The notes: a model not told the origin generated them from the letters alone. A DNA stretch of 24,286 bases from an uncultured Bacilli bacterium (GCA_934162665.1 CAKPJN010000012.1:1-24286); one strand, 5' to 3'; shown: positions 7,965-16,871, counted from the first letter of the stretch. A program made the numbers and translations.

Positions 7965-10275
7965 AAACATTAATAATTCTCTTTAATTCTTGCTCTAACA
8001 AATCAAAATGATCTTTAACAAATATAAAATCATTTTCTTTACTTTTTAATTCATGTTGATAACTAATATCAGCTAAATCCATAAAACCTAAATACTTTGA
8101 ATCACTTTTTAAAGAATGGACTAATATTGAATAATTTTTCATATCTCCACTTTCTTTATAACCTTTAATCTGAAGAAATTTATCATCTATCTCATTCATA
8201 AAATTCTTCATAGTATCATTATACATTTCCATATCACCAAGTAATTCAAGTCCATGTGAAACATCAACTTTATTCTTAACTAAATAGCTAACCCAATCAT
8301 CTTCTAAAGACTCATCAACCTCATCTAATTCTTCTATTTCTAATATTTCTTCATCTATTTTAGGAGGATTAATAGGTTGAGCTATATCTACTTTATTATT
8401 ATTTCCTATTTCATAAATATCACTAGGTAAATCTCCAAAACTTACCTTTTTCTCTACCTTACTTGAATATAAAATTCCTCTCAAAACTTTTTTCAATTCA
8501 TCTTTATTTATTGGTTTAGCTAAATAATCATCAAAGCCAGCTTGTATATATTTTTCTCTCATTCCCTCTATTGCATTAGCTGTAAGTGCAACAGTAGGAA
8601 TATTAAATCCTTTTATAGTCTTTAACTTTTGAAGTGTTTCTATACCACTTAACTTAGGCATCATATCATCCATAAGAATCAAATCGTAATAATCGCCATT
8701 TTGAATACTTTCTATGCACTTAAATCCACTATCTAAAAGTACTACGTCTGCATGATATCTTTCTAATATTTTAGCAGAAACTTTTAAATTCAAATTATTA
8801 TCATCCACTACTAATATCTTCTTATCAGCTAATGAGAAATGTTTTTTATTATCATACATATCATAACTTACAAACTGAACCTGATTATTACTTAAGTCTA
8901 TCTTTTGATTAATAACAACTGTAAATTTAGAACCTTCTCCATAAACAGTATGTAAAATAATTTGTCCACCCATAAGCTCCACAAGATTTTTAGTAATAGC
9001 AAGTCCAAGACCGGTACCATCTATTGTTGTATTTCTATCTTCCTCTAATCGTTGAAATTTTGTAAAAAGTTTAGAAACATTTTCTTTTTTAATACCACGT
9101 CCACTATCTTCAACTGAAATTATTAATCTACAAACATCGCCTTTATTAACACAACTAACATCATATTTAATAAAACCTTTATCAGTATACTTATAAGCAT
9201 TACTAAGTAAATTAGTAACAATCTTTTTTAAATTAACATGATCACCATATAAATTATTAGGTAAATCTTCTGCAATATTAACTTGGAAATCAATACCTTT
9301 TTCTACTATTTTATTTTTCATTAAAGTAGCAAGTTCCATAAATTTTTCATGAGGATTATAATTTGAATTAGTAATCTCTAGCTTACCTGATTCTATCTTA
9401 GAAATATCTAATATTCCACTAACTATTTCTAACAAAGTATTAGAAGCACTAACTATATCTCTAGCATTTTCTTTAGCTTCTTCCAAATCTTTAGAACTTT
9501 CTATACAACTACTAAAACCAACTATCGCATTCAAAGGAGTTCTTATTTCATGTGACATACTAGATAAGAAATCTGTTTTAGCATTATTTGCACGTTCTGC
9601 ACGCTCTCTAGCTTCATTAACTTCTGTAATAAGCTTAACATCCGGATTTTCTATAGTATGATACATCAATACATTTATAAATGTAATTATTGAAGTTGTT
9701 AATAAAAGAGCCGGATTTATCTTTCTAACCAACAAGCCCACAAAACATAAAATAAGCAGAATTATAACTGGACTATATTTTTTAGAAATAATATTTTTTA
9801 TATTTTTTAAAACTATTGTTAACATCATCAAAACTACCAAAGTAACAACACTATATGTTACAGTAACACTAGGACCATACGTATACATAACATTGTTCTC
9901 ATTAAATAAATAAATAGGAACAAATAGAATAATAATTGTACAAATAACATTTAAATATATTAATATATTTTTAAGTGTTTTATAATTTTTTTCACTTTTA
10001 AAAGAAATAATTCCTATATATAAGCAAAATAATGATGCCCAATACACAATATATAATAAATAAAATTTATTTAAAATATATAAAGGTAAAATTCCAGGAC
10101 TTACATATGATAAGAAAACAATTGCAATGTCAAGCACAATTCCTACTATATTAACAATAGACAAAACTGAAAATATTCTAGTTTCACTATTATTTATTCT
10201 TTTCTTAGAAAAAAATAAAATAATAATCATTAACATATAAAAAAAACTAGCAACTTGAAAATACATATTAGTCAT
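7939..10275 (-). CDS. Hybrid sensor histidine kinase (7TM-HisKA-HATPase-REC-HPt)
   Basis: 778 aa. Residues 1-210 hold about six to seven TM helices with short loops, a membrane sensor without a large extracellular domain. A coiled linker (EVNEARERAERANNAK) leads to HisKA with phospho-acceptor His242 in SMSHEIRTPLNA. The HATPase has the N box LKKIVTNLLSNAY, G1 SGRGI and G2 GTGLGLAI. A receiver domain follows (ILVVDDN...LILMDDMMP, phospho-Asp about 536; TALTAN-like VALTANAIEG; Lys of YLAKP), then an acidic linker and an HPt domain with His720 in VHSLKSDSKYLG. It is a complete His-Asp-His phosphorelay lacking a terminal output regulator, none of which is in the window. The ATG at 10275 has GAGGGTG 8 nt upstream; the frame continues to a TTG at 10335 inside the promoter. 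Confidence 0.93.
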   Translation of the reverse strand: MTNMYFQVASFFYMLMIIILFFSKKRINNSETRIFSVLSIVNIVGIVLDIAIVFLSYVSPGILPLYILNKFYLLYIVYWASLFCLYIGIISFKSEKNYKTLKNILIYLNVICTIIILFVPIYLFNENNVMYTYGPSVTVTYSVVTLVVLMMLTIVLKNIKNIISKKYSPVIILLILCFVGLLVRKINPALLLTTSIITFINVLMYHTIENPDVKLITEVNEARERAERANNAKTDFLSSMSHEIRTPLNAIVGFSSCIESSKDLEEAKENARDIVSASNTLLEIVSGILDISKIESGKLEITNSNYNPHEKFMELATLMKNKIVEKGIDFQVNIAEDLPNNLYGDHVNLKKIVTNLLSNAYKYTDKGFIKYDVSCVNKGDVCRLIISVEDSGRGIKKENVSKLFTKFQRLEEDRNTTIDGTGLGLAITKNLVELMGGQIILHTVYGEGSKFTVVINQKIDLSNNQVQFVSYDMYDNKKHFSLADKKILVVDDNNLNLKVSAKILERYHADVVLLDSGFKCIESIQNGDYYDLILMDDMMPKLSGIETLQKLKTIKGFNIPTVALTANAIEGMREKYIQAGFDDYLAKPINKDELKKVLRGILYSSKVEKKVSFGDLPSDIYEIGNNNKVDIAQPINPPKIDEEILEIEELDEVDESLEDDWVSYLVKNKVDVSHGLELLGDMEMYNDTMKNFMNEIDDKFLQIKGYKESGDMKNYSILVHSLKSDSKYLGFMDLADISYQHELKSKENDFIFVKDHFDLLEQELKRIINVSNEYLKHI

Positions 10276-10306
10276 AATATCTGCACCCTCTACAATAACA
10301 ATTAAC

Positions 10307-10335
10307 AGTATATCAAAAAAGATATATAAATACAA
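10307..10335 (-). promoter_or_regulatory. Promoter of the hybrid histidine kinase gene
   Basis: Minus strand: TTGTAT (10335-10330), 17-nt spacer, TATACT (10312-10307), about 30 nt before the ATG at 10275. The -35 lies in the T-rich tail of the upstream gene's terminator. Confidence 0.55.
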
Positions 10336-10339
10336 ACAA

Positions 10340-10375
10340 AAACAGTATTTAAAATCATTTTTTTAAATACTGTTT
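10340..10375 (-). terminator. Terminator of the HAD-PlsC gene
   Basis: A perfect 15-bp inverted repeat, aaacagtatttaaaa / ttttaaatactgttt, around a 6-nt loop (10355-10360) that contains the TGA stop. In the minus direction it is followed by a T-rich tail. The upstream arm is the last codons of the gene (encoding KQYLKK). Confidence 0.7.
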
Positions 10376-11749
10376 ACACTTAGAATCACTTTCCACCATT
10401 CGTTCTATTGCTTGTATCTCTTTTGTTAATTCATTTTCTAAATTATTAGTAACAATCTCTAAATCTGCATCAATTTCTATTTTCCTTGGTGAACATATTT
10501 TTAAATATACTTGTTTTTCGGTATCATTATATCTTTTCATTGCTATTGGAACTAAATATTTACCTGTTCTTTGAGTAATAGAAGCTGCACCCATTTCAAA
10601 TTTACCGACAGTGTTATCTGTTCTATTTCTAGTACCTTCAGGTAAAATAATACAATTTTTATCACGTAAAACTAATTTTTCCATTTGACATCTTGCATAT
10701 ATTCTAGAATCAGAATAATCTCTTTCTACATATATACAACCAATAGACTCTAAAAATTTTCCTATTAATGGATACTTTGAAAATTCATCTTTTACTAAAA
10801 AATATGACATTTCATCAATAATACTTTCTACTTGCTGAATATCATCTAAAGAAGTATGACTAGCAATAGCAAAAACTTTTCCACCACGATAGTTCTTTTT
10901 AATATTTTCAAGCATATCTGGATTTAATAAAATAGCCTTTGCAGATATAGCATTATGAGTACTATACATCATATTAAATAACTTGTTATATTTTTCTTCT
11001 TGATGTTCATGCTTTTTCTGATTATATGGCATTTTCCTCATAACTAAACGATATTTATCATAATAATCCTGTAATTCTTCGTAACTCAATTTTTCTCTTT
11101 CTTCTCTACTCAAAAAGTTAAAATCTATAAAATTTGGATTTTTCTTTTGTTTTTCTATTTCTAAGTAAAGTGAATCTGGACTATTAGCATAGTAAATATT
11201 TTTATCAACTAATCCTGTATTATAATCACTTGTATAAACAATAGTTGGAATCTCTCGACTAACCACTTTAGCATTTTCCATATCATCATCTATAAGTACA
11301 GTAGCATTTACCTTCTTACATACTTTTAACTTTTCTAAAGCACTATTTTTATAAGATACAAAATGTACTTCATCAACTGGCAATTCATTTTTTACAATCC
11401 AATGATTAACAGCTTTTTTTAAAATATTTCCTATAATAGTATCTTCATCGCATTTTGCACGTGCCGAACATATAATGTTCTTATCACCATTCTCATGAAC
11501 TTTATCCATTACTTCTTTCATACCATATCTAGGTTTCTGAAACATCGAATATGTTAATAGATTTAAACGATATGTCCAAAACATTTCTTCTTCTTTTGGT
11601 GTACAATTAAACATCTCTTTAAGATCAATAGAATTACTATTAATAATTTCTTTATTAAACTTCTTTGCAAAAAAAGACGGTGCTACTTCCAAGAGGTATT
11701 TTTCTAAATCAACCAAAACACCATCAATATCCCACACTATATTTGCCAT
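10355..11749 (-). CDS. Fusion protein: HAD-family (NT5C-like) phosphatase domain + PlsC acyltransferase domain
   Basis: 464 aa, two enzymes in one chain. Residues 1-195 are a HAD hydrolase of the 5'(3')-deoxyribonucleotidase (NT5C) type: motif I VWDIDGVLVD (Asp7, Asp9), a motif II-like IICSARAK (Ser95) and motif IV VLIDDDMENA (about 152-154). A charged linker of about 205-260 follows. Residues about 265-464 are a PlsC/LPLAT domain: motif I HTSLDD (His298-x4-Asp303), motif II region IGCIYVERD, motif III PEGTRNR (370-376) and a C-terminal VPIAMKRY strand. No transmembrane helix is evident, unlike many PlsC proteins. The C-terminal part probably acylates lysophosphatidate or a similar acceptor at the membrane; the HAD substrate is unknown. 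SD-like GGGGGAAG precedes the ATG. Single-gene transcription unit by its own terminator. Confidence 0.87.
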   Translation of the reverse strand: MANIVWDIDGVLVDLEKYLLEVAPSFFAKKFNKEIINSNSIDLKEMFNCTPKEEEMFWTYRLNLLTYSMFQKPRYGMKEVMDKVHENGDKNIICSARAKCDEDTIIGNILKKAVNHWIVKNELPVDEVHFVSYKNSALEKLKVCKKVNATVLIDDDMENAKVVSREIPTIVYTSDYNTGLVDKNIYYANSPDSLYLEIEKQKKNPNFIDFNFLSREEREKLSYEELQDYYDKYRLVMRKMPYNQKKHEHQEEKYNKLFNMMYSTHNAISAKAILLNPDMLENIKKNYRGGKVFAIASHTSLDDIQQVESIIDEMSYFLVKDEFSKYPLIGKFLESIGCIYVERDYSDSRIYARCQMEKLVLRDKNCIILPEGTRNRTDNTVGKFEMGAASITQRTGKYLVPIAMKRYNDTEKQVYLKICSPRKIEIDADLEIVTNNLENELTKEIQAIERMVESDSKCKQYLKK

Positions 11750-11779
11750 ATTCTTCCCCCTAATATATTAAATATATCT

Positions 11780-11785
11780 ATTATA
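11780..11785 (-). promoter_or_regulatory. Possible -10 element of the HAD-PlsC gene
   Basis: A perfect TATAAT on the minus strand, about 30 nt upstream of the ATG at 11749. No clear -35 at the normal spacing. Confidence 0.3.
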
Positions 11786-11805
11786 TTGATTCTAAATAAT
11801 ACTTC

Positions 11806-12468
11806 TTACTTAATTCTTATATATTGTCTACCCTTACTTTTAATTTCATCTAAAGTTTTAACTTCATTTCCTAAATATATATTTCCACCTACATAAATCA
11901 TATTATCAACAAAATCAGTATTATTAAGATTTTCAATATGTAAATCTCCTGTAACCACTTTTAATTTACTTATACTATCTTCGTTAACAAAATTACCAAT
12001 ATATAAATCACCCATAACAACACGTAAAGATTTTAAATATTTAAAGTCATGTAACTTTTCTAAATTAGTATCTCCCCATATAACATTCAATTTTGATAAC
12101 TTATCTAAAGATACAGAGCCATCATATTGAAAATCATTAACAAAAATTCTAATATTATTAATTGGCGACGAAAGTTTTTCTAAATCACCAGTTATTTTAT
12201 CCTTTGATATATTAAATAGCTTTGAAGCCATTTTAGTTTTTTGTGATATTTCCATTTCTTCAATCATAATAGATTTTACTATGGTAGAAAATAAATTACC
12301 AGTAATTAAATATCCTTTTATTTTATCATATATCGAATCGCTATATCCAAGCTCTAGTAATGAATTATATTTATCACTTACACTTGTATATACATTCTCC
12401 TTTTTTAATTCTTTTTTAGTTTGTTTTTCAGCACAAAGTACTATTTGTTGTAATGTTTCTATTTTCAT
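11806..12468 (-). CDS. Unknown protein with a short 21-residue beta-solenoid repeat
   Basis: 220 aa, no signal peptide or TM segment, so cytoplasmic. The first ~105 residues are helical and charged (KQTKKELKKE..., then a KGYLITGNLFSTIVKS segment). The C-terminal part holds three full repeats and a partial fourth of exactly 21 residues, each centred on a V(V/I).GD or GG step followed by L.I: VIWGDTNLEKL, VVMGDLYIGN, VVTGDLHIEN, YVGGNIYLGN. This looks like a small leucine-rich/L-domain-like solenoid, probably a binding surface. No enzymatic motif is seen and I do not recognise the family. The ATG at 12468 follows GGGAGG at 11 nt; a GTG at 12495 would lie before the SD. It has its own strong promoter. 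Confidence 0.7.
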   Translation of the reverse strand: MKIETLQQIVLCAEKQTKKELKKENVYTSVSDKYNSLLELGYSDSIYDKIKGYLITGNLFSTIVKSIMIEEMEISQKTKMASKLFNISKDKITGDLEKLSSPINNIRIFVNDFQYDGSVSLDKLSKLNVIWGDTNLEKLHDFKYLKSLRVVMGDLYIGNFVNEDSISKLKVVTGDLHIENLNNTDFVDNMIYVGGNIYLGNEVKTLDEIKSKGRQYIRIK

Positions 12469-12497
12469 AATTGTAGTAACCTCCCTAAATTTCACAT

Positions 12498-12526
12498 ATT
12501 ATACCACATTTTAATAAAAAATACAA
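12498..12526 (-). promoter_or_regulatory. Strong promoter of the solenoid-protein gene
   Basis: Minus strand: TTGTAT (12526-12521), 17-nt spacer, extended -10 TGGTATAAT with a perfect hexamer at 12503-12498. The -35 begins only 5 nt after the rluD stop, so the gene has an independent start just beyond the dnaE-lspA-rluD operon. Confidence 0.65.
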
Positions 12527-12530
12527 TCCT

Positions 12531-13415
12531 TTACTTAATACTATCTAATTTTTCTAAAAACTCTATAGGAGGATCAACTTCAAAATATATCCTTTCTGAG
12601 GTTATTGGATGCTTTAACAAAATACTTTTAGAATGTAACATTTGTCCAAAATCAGTTGACTTTCCTCTACCATAAAGTGGATCATTAGAAATTGGAAAAC
12701 CAATATAAGAAAGATGAACCCTTATCTGATGAGTTCTACCTGTTTCTAGAACACATTCAATCAATGTATTATTTTTAAATCTTTCAAGAACCTTAAAATG
12801 AGTTATCGACTCTTTACTGTTAACATCTGTAACAGCCATTTTTTGTCTATTATTAATATCTCTACCAATCGGAGCATCAATTGTTCCACTATCATTTTTA
12901 ATAACACCATCAACAATCGCAACATAATGTCTTTCTACCTCTTTATTACCAATCATTGAAGATAACTTTTCTTGAACTTTCTCATTCTTCGCAACAAGCA
13001 TTAATCCACTAGTATCTTTATCTAATCTATGAACAATACCAGGTCTAATATCTTTAGTTTCACCTAGATTCAAATAATATAACAATGCATTAACTAAAGT
13101 ATGAGAATAATTACCAGGTGCAGGATGAACTACCATTCCACTTTTTTTATTAATAATCATTAAATATTGATCCTCATATAAAATATCTAAAGGAATATTC
13201 TCAGGCTCTACTGTTATTGAAAAATCTAACTCATCATCAATAGTTATTAAATCTTTTTCTTTTAATACATAACTAGCAGTAGTTGTTTTACCATTCACTA
13301 ATACTTTATCTTGTTTAATTAACTTTTGAATCTTACTACGAGAAATATCTAAAGAACTAGATAAATAACTATCTAATCTATCACCAAATCCACTATCTAC
13401 TATTAACTCTTTCAT
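12531..13415 (-). CDS. rluD: RluD-type 23S rRNA pseudouridine synthase
   Basis: 294 aa. An N-terminal S4 RNA-binding domain (about 10-60: DRLDSYLSSSLDISRSKIQKL, VLVNGK) is followed by the RluA-family catalytic domain. The catalytic Asp is Asp132 in GIVHRLDKDTSGL; VVHPAPG and GRTHQIRVHLSYIG are the other family motifs. The length matches RluD/YlyB. In Bacillus the homologue ylyB follows lspA, the same order as here. In E. coli RluD modifies helix 69 of 23S rRNA; the exact target here is inferred. SD AAGGAG lies in the last codons of lspA, with a 2-nt gap. Confidence 0.93.
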   Translation of the reverse strand: MKELIVDSGFGDRLDSYLSSSLDISRSKIQKLIKQDKVLVNGKTTTASYVLKEKDLITIDDELDFSITVEPENIPLDILYEDQYLMIINKKSGMVVHPAPGNYSHTLVNALLYYLNLGETKDIRPGIVHRLDKDTSGLMLVAKNEKVQEKLSSMIGNKEVERHYVAIVDGVIKNDSGTIDAPIGRDINNRQKMAVTDVNSKESITHFKVLERFKNNTLIECVLETGRTHQIRVHLSYIGFPISNDPLYGRGKSTDFGQMLHSKSILLKHPITSERIYFEVDPPIEFLEKLDSIK

Positions 13416-13417
13416 AT

Positions 13418-13897
13418 TTATACTCCTTCATCTCTTTTAACTTTTTCATTTTTAATTATACTAACTATTAACAATAATACCCCAACAACAATCATAATAT
13501 CTGCAAAATTAAAGATAGGAAAAGAATAACCAAATATATTAAAAGATAAATAATCAATTACTCTTCCATATAAACATCTATCTATAAGATTACCAATAAT
13601 TCCTGAAATTACCATTCCATAGCACCAAATATCCATTTTATTAAAATTATCTTCTTTAGTAATAAATATATCTAAAAATACCAAGGCAATAATACCTACT
13701 AAAATTAAAAATATTTTTTTACCACCAAATATCGAAAAAGCCGCTCCATCATTTTCTATATAATAAATAGAAAAAAACTTTGGAATAACATCTATTCTAT
13801 CAAATAAAGTCATCTTACTTTTTACAAGCAGTTTAATTAACTGATCAGCAATTAATAAAGAAGCTGCTATACTATATATTTTTTCTTTATTCTTCAT
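13418..13897 (-). CDS. lspA: Prolipoprotein signal peptidase (signal peptidase II)
   Basis: 159 aa with four TM helices, the LspA aspartyl protease that removes signal peptides from lipidated prolipoproteins. Motifs: ADQLIK in helix 1, ENDGAAFSIF, GIIGNLIDR (catalytic Asp106), VIDYLSF and FPIFNFADI (catalytic Asp133). I prefer the ATG at 13897, which has AAAGG 9 nt upstream. The ATG at 13906 touches that SD. It overlaps the dnaE 3' end by 11 nt, indicating translational coupling. Operon dnaE-lspA-rluD. Confidence 0.95.
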   Translation of the reverse strand: MKNKEKIYSIAASLLIADQLIKLLVKSKMTLFDRIDVIPKFFSIYYIENDGAAFSIFGGKKIFLILVGIIALVFLDIFITKEDNFNKMDIWCYGMVISGIIGNLIDRCLYGRVIDYLSFNIFGYSFPIFNFADIMIVVGVLLLIVSIIKNEKVKRDEGV

Positions 13898-16841
13898 TAC
13901 TATCATCCTTTAAAAATTTTATTTTATCCACAATAATTTGTACTTGATTAAGTCTTTTCTCTACTACTCCTCTAACTTTTAATAAATCTCCTCTACTAAT
14001 ATTAGAATATTGTTGATAAACTTTAGGGAACAAAGTAAATTCCATATTACCAGTCGCATCACTACCAGTAATAAATGACATCTTATCACCTTTTTTAGTA
14101 TTTATTACTTTAACTTTATCAACAAGAATTAATACATCTATTTTTTTCGAAAAATATTTTAAAACATCACATAAAGAAATACAATAAGGATTATTTTTTT
14201 CATACATAGTAGTAGGATGAGATGATAAATAAAAACCAAATACCATTAACTCTTTCTCTAACAAATAACTAGTACTATATTCCGTCTTTTCCTCTATATC
14301 AGGCCTCATTACTAAAGATGGATCAATATCTTTTGTAAGTTCTGCATAATTAAATAAACTATCTAAATTATAAATAAGTGTCGCCCTATTATAATTAAAA
14401 CAAGAAAATACATCTGCATAAATTAATGTTTCAAAACTCTTTTTTCCACAACCAGCAATATATAATCTACTAAAAGCATCATAAATATCACTAAATAATT
14501 TATCACCTCTTGCTTTTAAAATAGAACTTGATAAAACGCTTCCAACTGATTTAATATTCGAAAAAGGATATACAATTTTTTCATCTATAACAATATATCT
14601 ACTGTCACTAATATTAATATTAGGCCTTAAAATTTCTATCTTATTAGCTTTTGCTTCCATTATATATTCCTGAGTCTTAACTTCACTTCCAATAACATTA
14701 GTAAGCAAATTAGCGAAAAATATATTTTTATAATGACACTTTAAATAAGCCATCTTATAAGCAATTAAAGAATACGCAACCGAATGTGACCTATTAAATC
14801 CATAACCAGCAAAGTTTAAAACTAAATCAAATATTTTTTTACTTAACTCTAATGAATGCCCCATCGCTACACTCTTAGATATAAACTTTTCTTCTTCACC
14901 TTTTAATAAATCAACTTTTTTCTTACTCATAGCGCGTCTTAAAATATCAGCTTCACCCAAACTATATCCCGCAAAAACATTCGCCACTTGAATAATTTGT
15001 TCCTGATAAATAAAAATTCCATAAGTATTCTTTAAAATAGGTTCTAATGAAGGATCTAAATACGTAATTTTCTCCTCATTATGTTTACGTCTAATATAAC
15101 TATCAATATTAATTGCAGGACCTGGTCTAAATAAAGCAATTGCCGCAAATATGTCTTCAAAGGTATTAGGTTTAAGTCGTCTTAAAAATGCTCTCATACC
15201 AGTTGATTCAAATTGAAATATACCACTAGTATTAGCTTCTTCAAATATTTTTAAAGTATCTATATCATCAAGAGGTATTTTATTAAAATCTACTTTTTCT
15301 CCTAAATATTTTTCAATATCCATAATAATATTATTAATAATAGTTAAATTTTTAAGTCCTAAAAAGTCCATCTTTAAAAGACCTAATTCTTCTAGATATT
15401 CCATAGAGTAACTAGTTAAATACATTCCATCTCCCAAAGTCAAAGGAACAACAGTATCTAAATCCACTCTACTCATTACAATACCCGCTGCATGGCTAGA
15501 AGTATGTCTAGGAAAACCTTCTATTCTTTTCGCAATATTATACATTTTAGTAAGTAAAAAATCACTATCAATCATTGCTTTAAAAGAAGGATTATTCAAA
15601 TAAAATGATTCTAACTTATCATGAGTAAATCCTGGCATAAATTTAGCTAAACTATCTACTTTATAAGTAGGAATATTAAGTACTCTACTAACATCTCTAA
15701 TAACTTGTTTTGCACCCAATGTACCAAAAGTTACAATTCCTGATACTCGTTTTTTACCATATTTAGAAATAACATAATCTATTACCTCATCCCTTCTAGA
15801 ATCAGGAAAATCAGTATCAATATCAGGCATAGTCTTTCTCTCAGGATTTAAAAATCTTTCAAACAACAAATCATACTTCAAAGGATCAATATCAGTAATA
15901 CCTAATGAGTAAGCAACTAAACTACCAGCTGCACTTCCTCTACCTGGGCCTACTAAAATACCATTCTTTTTAGCAAATTTAATAAAATCATAAACTACTA
16001 AAAAATAATTTGAAAAACCCATTTCATTAATAATTTCAAGTTCATAACTAAGTCTATTTTTATAAGCATCACTAATATCACCATTAAGTCTTTTACTTAA
16101 ACCAACTTTACATAGTTCAAATAAATACTTACTAGGATTATCACATTCATAGATAGGAAGTAAACTACTAGGTTTAGGAAATTCCAAGTTACAGCTATCA
16201 CTAATTTTAATAGTCGAAGTAAGTCCATCATTATCTGTATATGAATATAATGACGAAATATCTAGTTCATGATTCAAGGTATCATAAACCATATCATCAC
16301 CAACAGTTTTACCATCACGAATCAAATATAAATATTGAAGAAATTCTTCAGAACTTTTATCAACATATAAATTTTCCCTAAAAAACACTATTTTTTTAGA
16401 AATCTTTTTTACAGCTTCTTCTTCACTTTTATTAGAATATCCTAAATAAATATCATCATAAATTTTAGACAACACTTCATATTTTTCTCTATATTGATAT
16501 GGAACAATACAAATTAATTCTGTATTATATTTTTCTACATCAGAAAAACTCACAACTTTTTCATTTTGAATTGTTGAAAGCTTTATAATATTTCGGTATC
16601 CATCATAATTTTTAACAAATAAACATATAGAAAAATCATCTAAATTAATTTGCTGACTAATAATTGGTTTAATCCTATTTTTTTGACACTTCTTAATAAA
16701 TTCCATAACCCCATACATATTGATATCACAAAGTGCAATACTAGGAATATTATGAGATATAGCATAATTAACTAAATCATCAATTGTAATTAAACTAGAA
16801 AGTAATGAATAATTACTTTTGTTATATAATGGTATATACAT
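13887..16841 (-). CDS. dnaE: DNA polymerase III subunit alpha (DnaE)
   Basis: 984 aa, shorter than B. subtilis DnaE (about 1,115). Order of domains: PHP (1-200), palm/thumb, fingers, tandem HhH region, and a C-terminal OB fold (about 895-980, ILVDKVKVINTKKGDKMSF). Polymerase residues: Asp340 and Asp342 in MPDIDTDF, and Asp492 in KMDFLGLKNL. PGRGSAAGSLVAY and the trailing FNRSHSVAYS fingers motif are intact. The PHP start reads YIPLYNKSNYSLLSS, so the metal-binding HxH of active PHP domains is missing and no proofreading activity is expected from it. No separate 3'-5' exonuclease domain is present. Low-GC Firmicutes usually pair DnaE with PolC; PolC is not in the window. SD AAGGAGGG is strong. 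Confidence 0.95.
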   Translation of the reverse strand: MYIPLYNKSNYSLLSSLITIDDLVNYAISHNIPSIALCDINMYGVMEFIKKCQKNRIKPIISQQINLDDFSICLFVKNYDGYRNIIKLSTIQNEKVVSFSDVEKYNTELICIVPYQYREKYEVLSKIYDDIYLGYSNKSEEEAVKKISKKIVFFRENLYVDKSSEEFLQYLYLIRDGKTVGDDMVYDTLNHELDISSLYSYTDNDGLTSTIKISDSCNLEFPKPSSLLPIYECDNPSKYLFELCKVGLSKRLNGDISDAYKNRLSYELEIINEMGFSNYFLVVYDFIKFAKKNGILVGPGRGSAAGSLVAYSLGITDIDPLKYDLLFERFLNPERKTMPDIDTDFPDSRRDEVIDYVISKYGKKRVSGIVTFGTLGAKQVIRDVSRVLNIPTYKVDSLAKFMPGFTHDKLESFYLNNPSFKAMIDSDFLLTKMYNIAKRIEGFPRHTSSHAAGIVMSRVDLDTVVPLTLGDGMYLTSYSMEYLEELGLLKMDFLGLKNLTIINNIIMDIEKYLGEKVDFNKIPLDDIDTLKIFEEANTSGIFQFESTGMRAFLRRLKPNTFEDIFAAIALFRPGPAINIDSYIRRKHNEEKITYLDPSLEPILKNTYGIFIYQEQIIQVANVFAGYSLGEADILRRAMSKKKVDLLKGEEEKFISKSVAMGHSLELSKKIFDLVLNFAGYGFNRSHSVAYSLIAYKMAYLKCHYKNIFFANLLTNVIGSEVKTQEYIMEAKANKIEILRPNINISDSRYIVIDEKIVYPFSNIKSVGSVLSSSILKARGDKLFSDIYDAFSRLYIAGCGKKSFETLIYADVFSCFNYNRATLIYNLDSLFNYAELTKDIDPSLVMRPDIEEKTEYSTSYLLEKELMVFGFYLSSHPTTMYEKNNPYCISLCDVLKYFSKKIDVLILVDKVKVINTKKGDKMSFITGSDATGNMEFTLFPKVYQQYSNISRGDLLKVRGVVEKRLNQVQIIVDKIKFLKDDSNEE

Positions 16842-16862
16842 AATATCCCTCCTTAACTAAAT

Positions 16863-16871
16863 ATTTTATCA
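16863..16871 (-). promoter_or_regulatory. Candidate extended -10 of the dnaE operon
   Basis: Minus strand TGATAAAAT, an extended -10 (TGn plus TAAAAT), about 22 nt upstream of the dnaE ATG. No good -35 at 17 nt (TACATA). Confidence 0.4.

Noticed and set aside
12281..12514. Plus-strand open frame of 77 codons
   Set aside because: It is antisense to the solenoid-protein gene, has no SD, and reads as a low-complexity Ser/Leu/Phe shadow.
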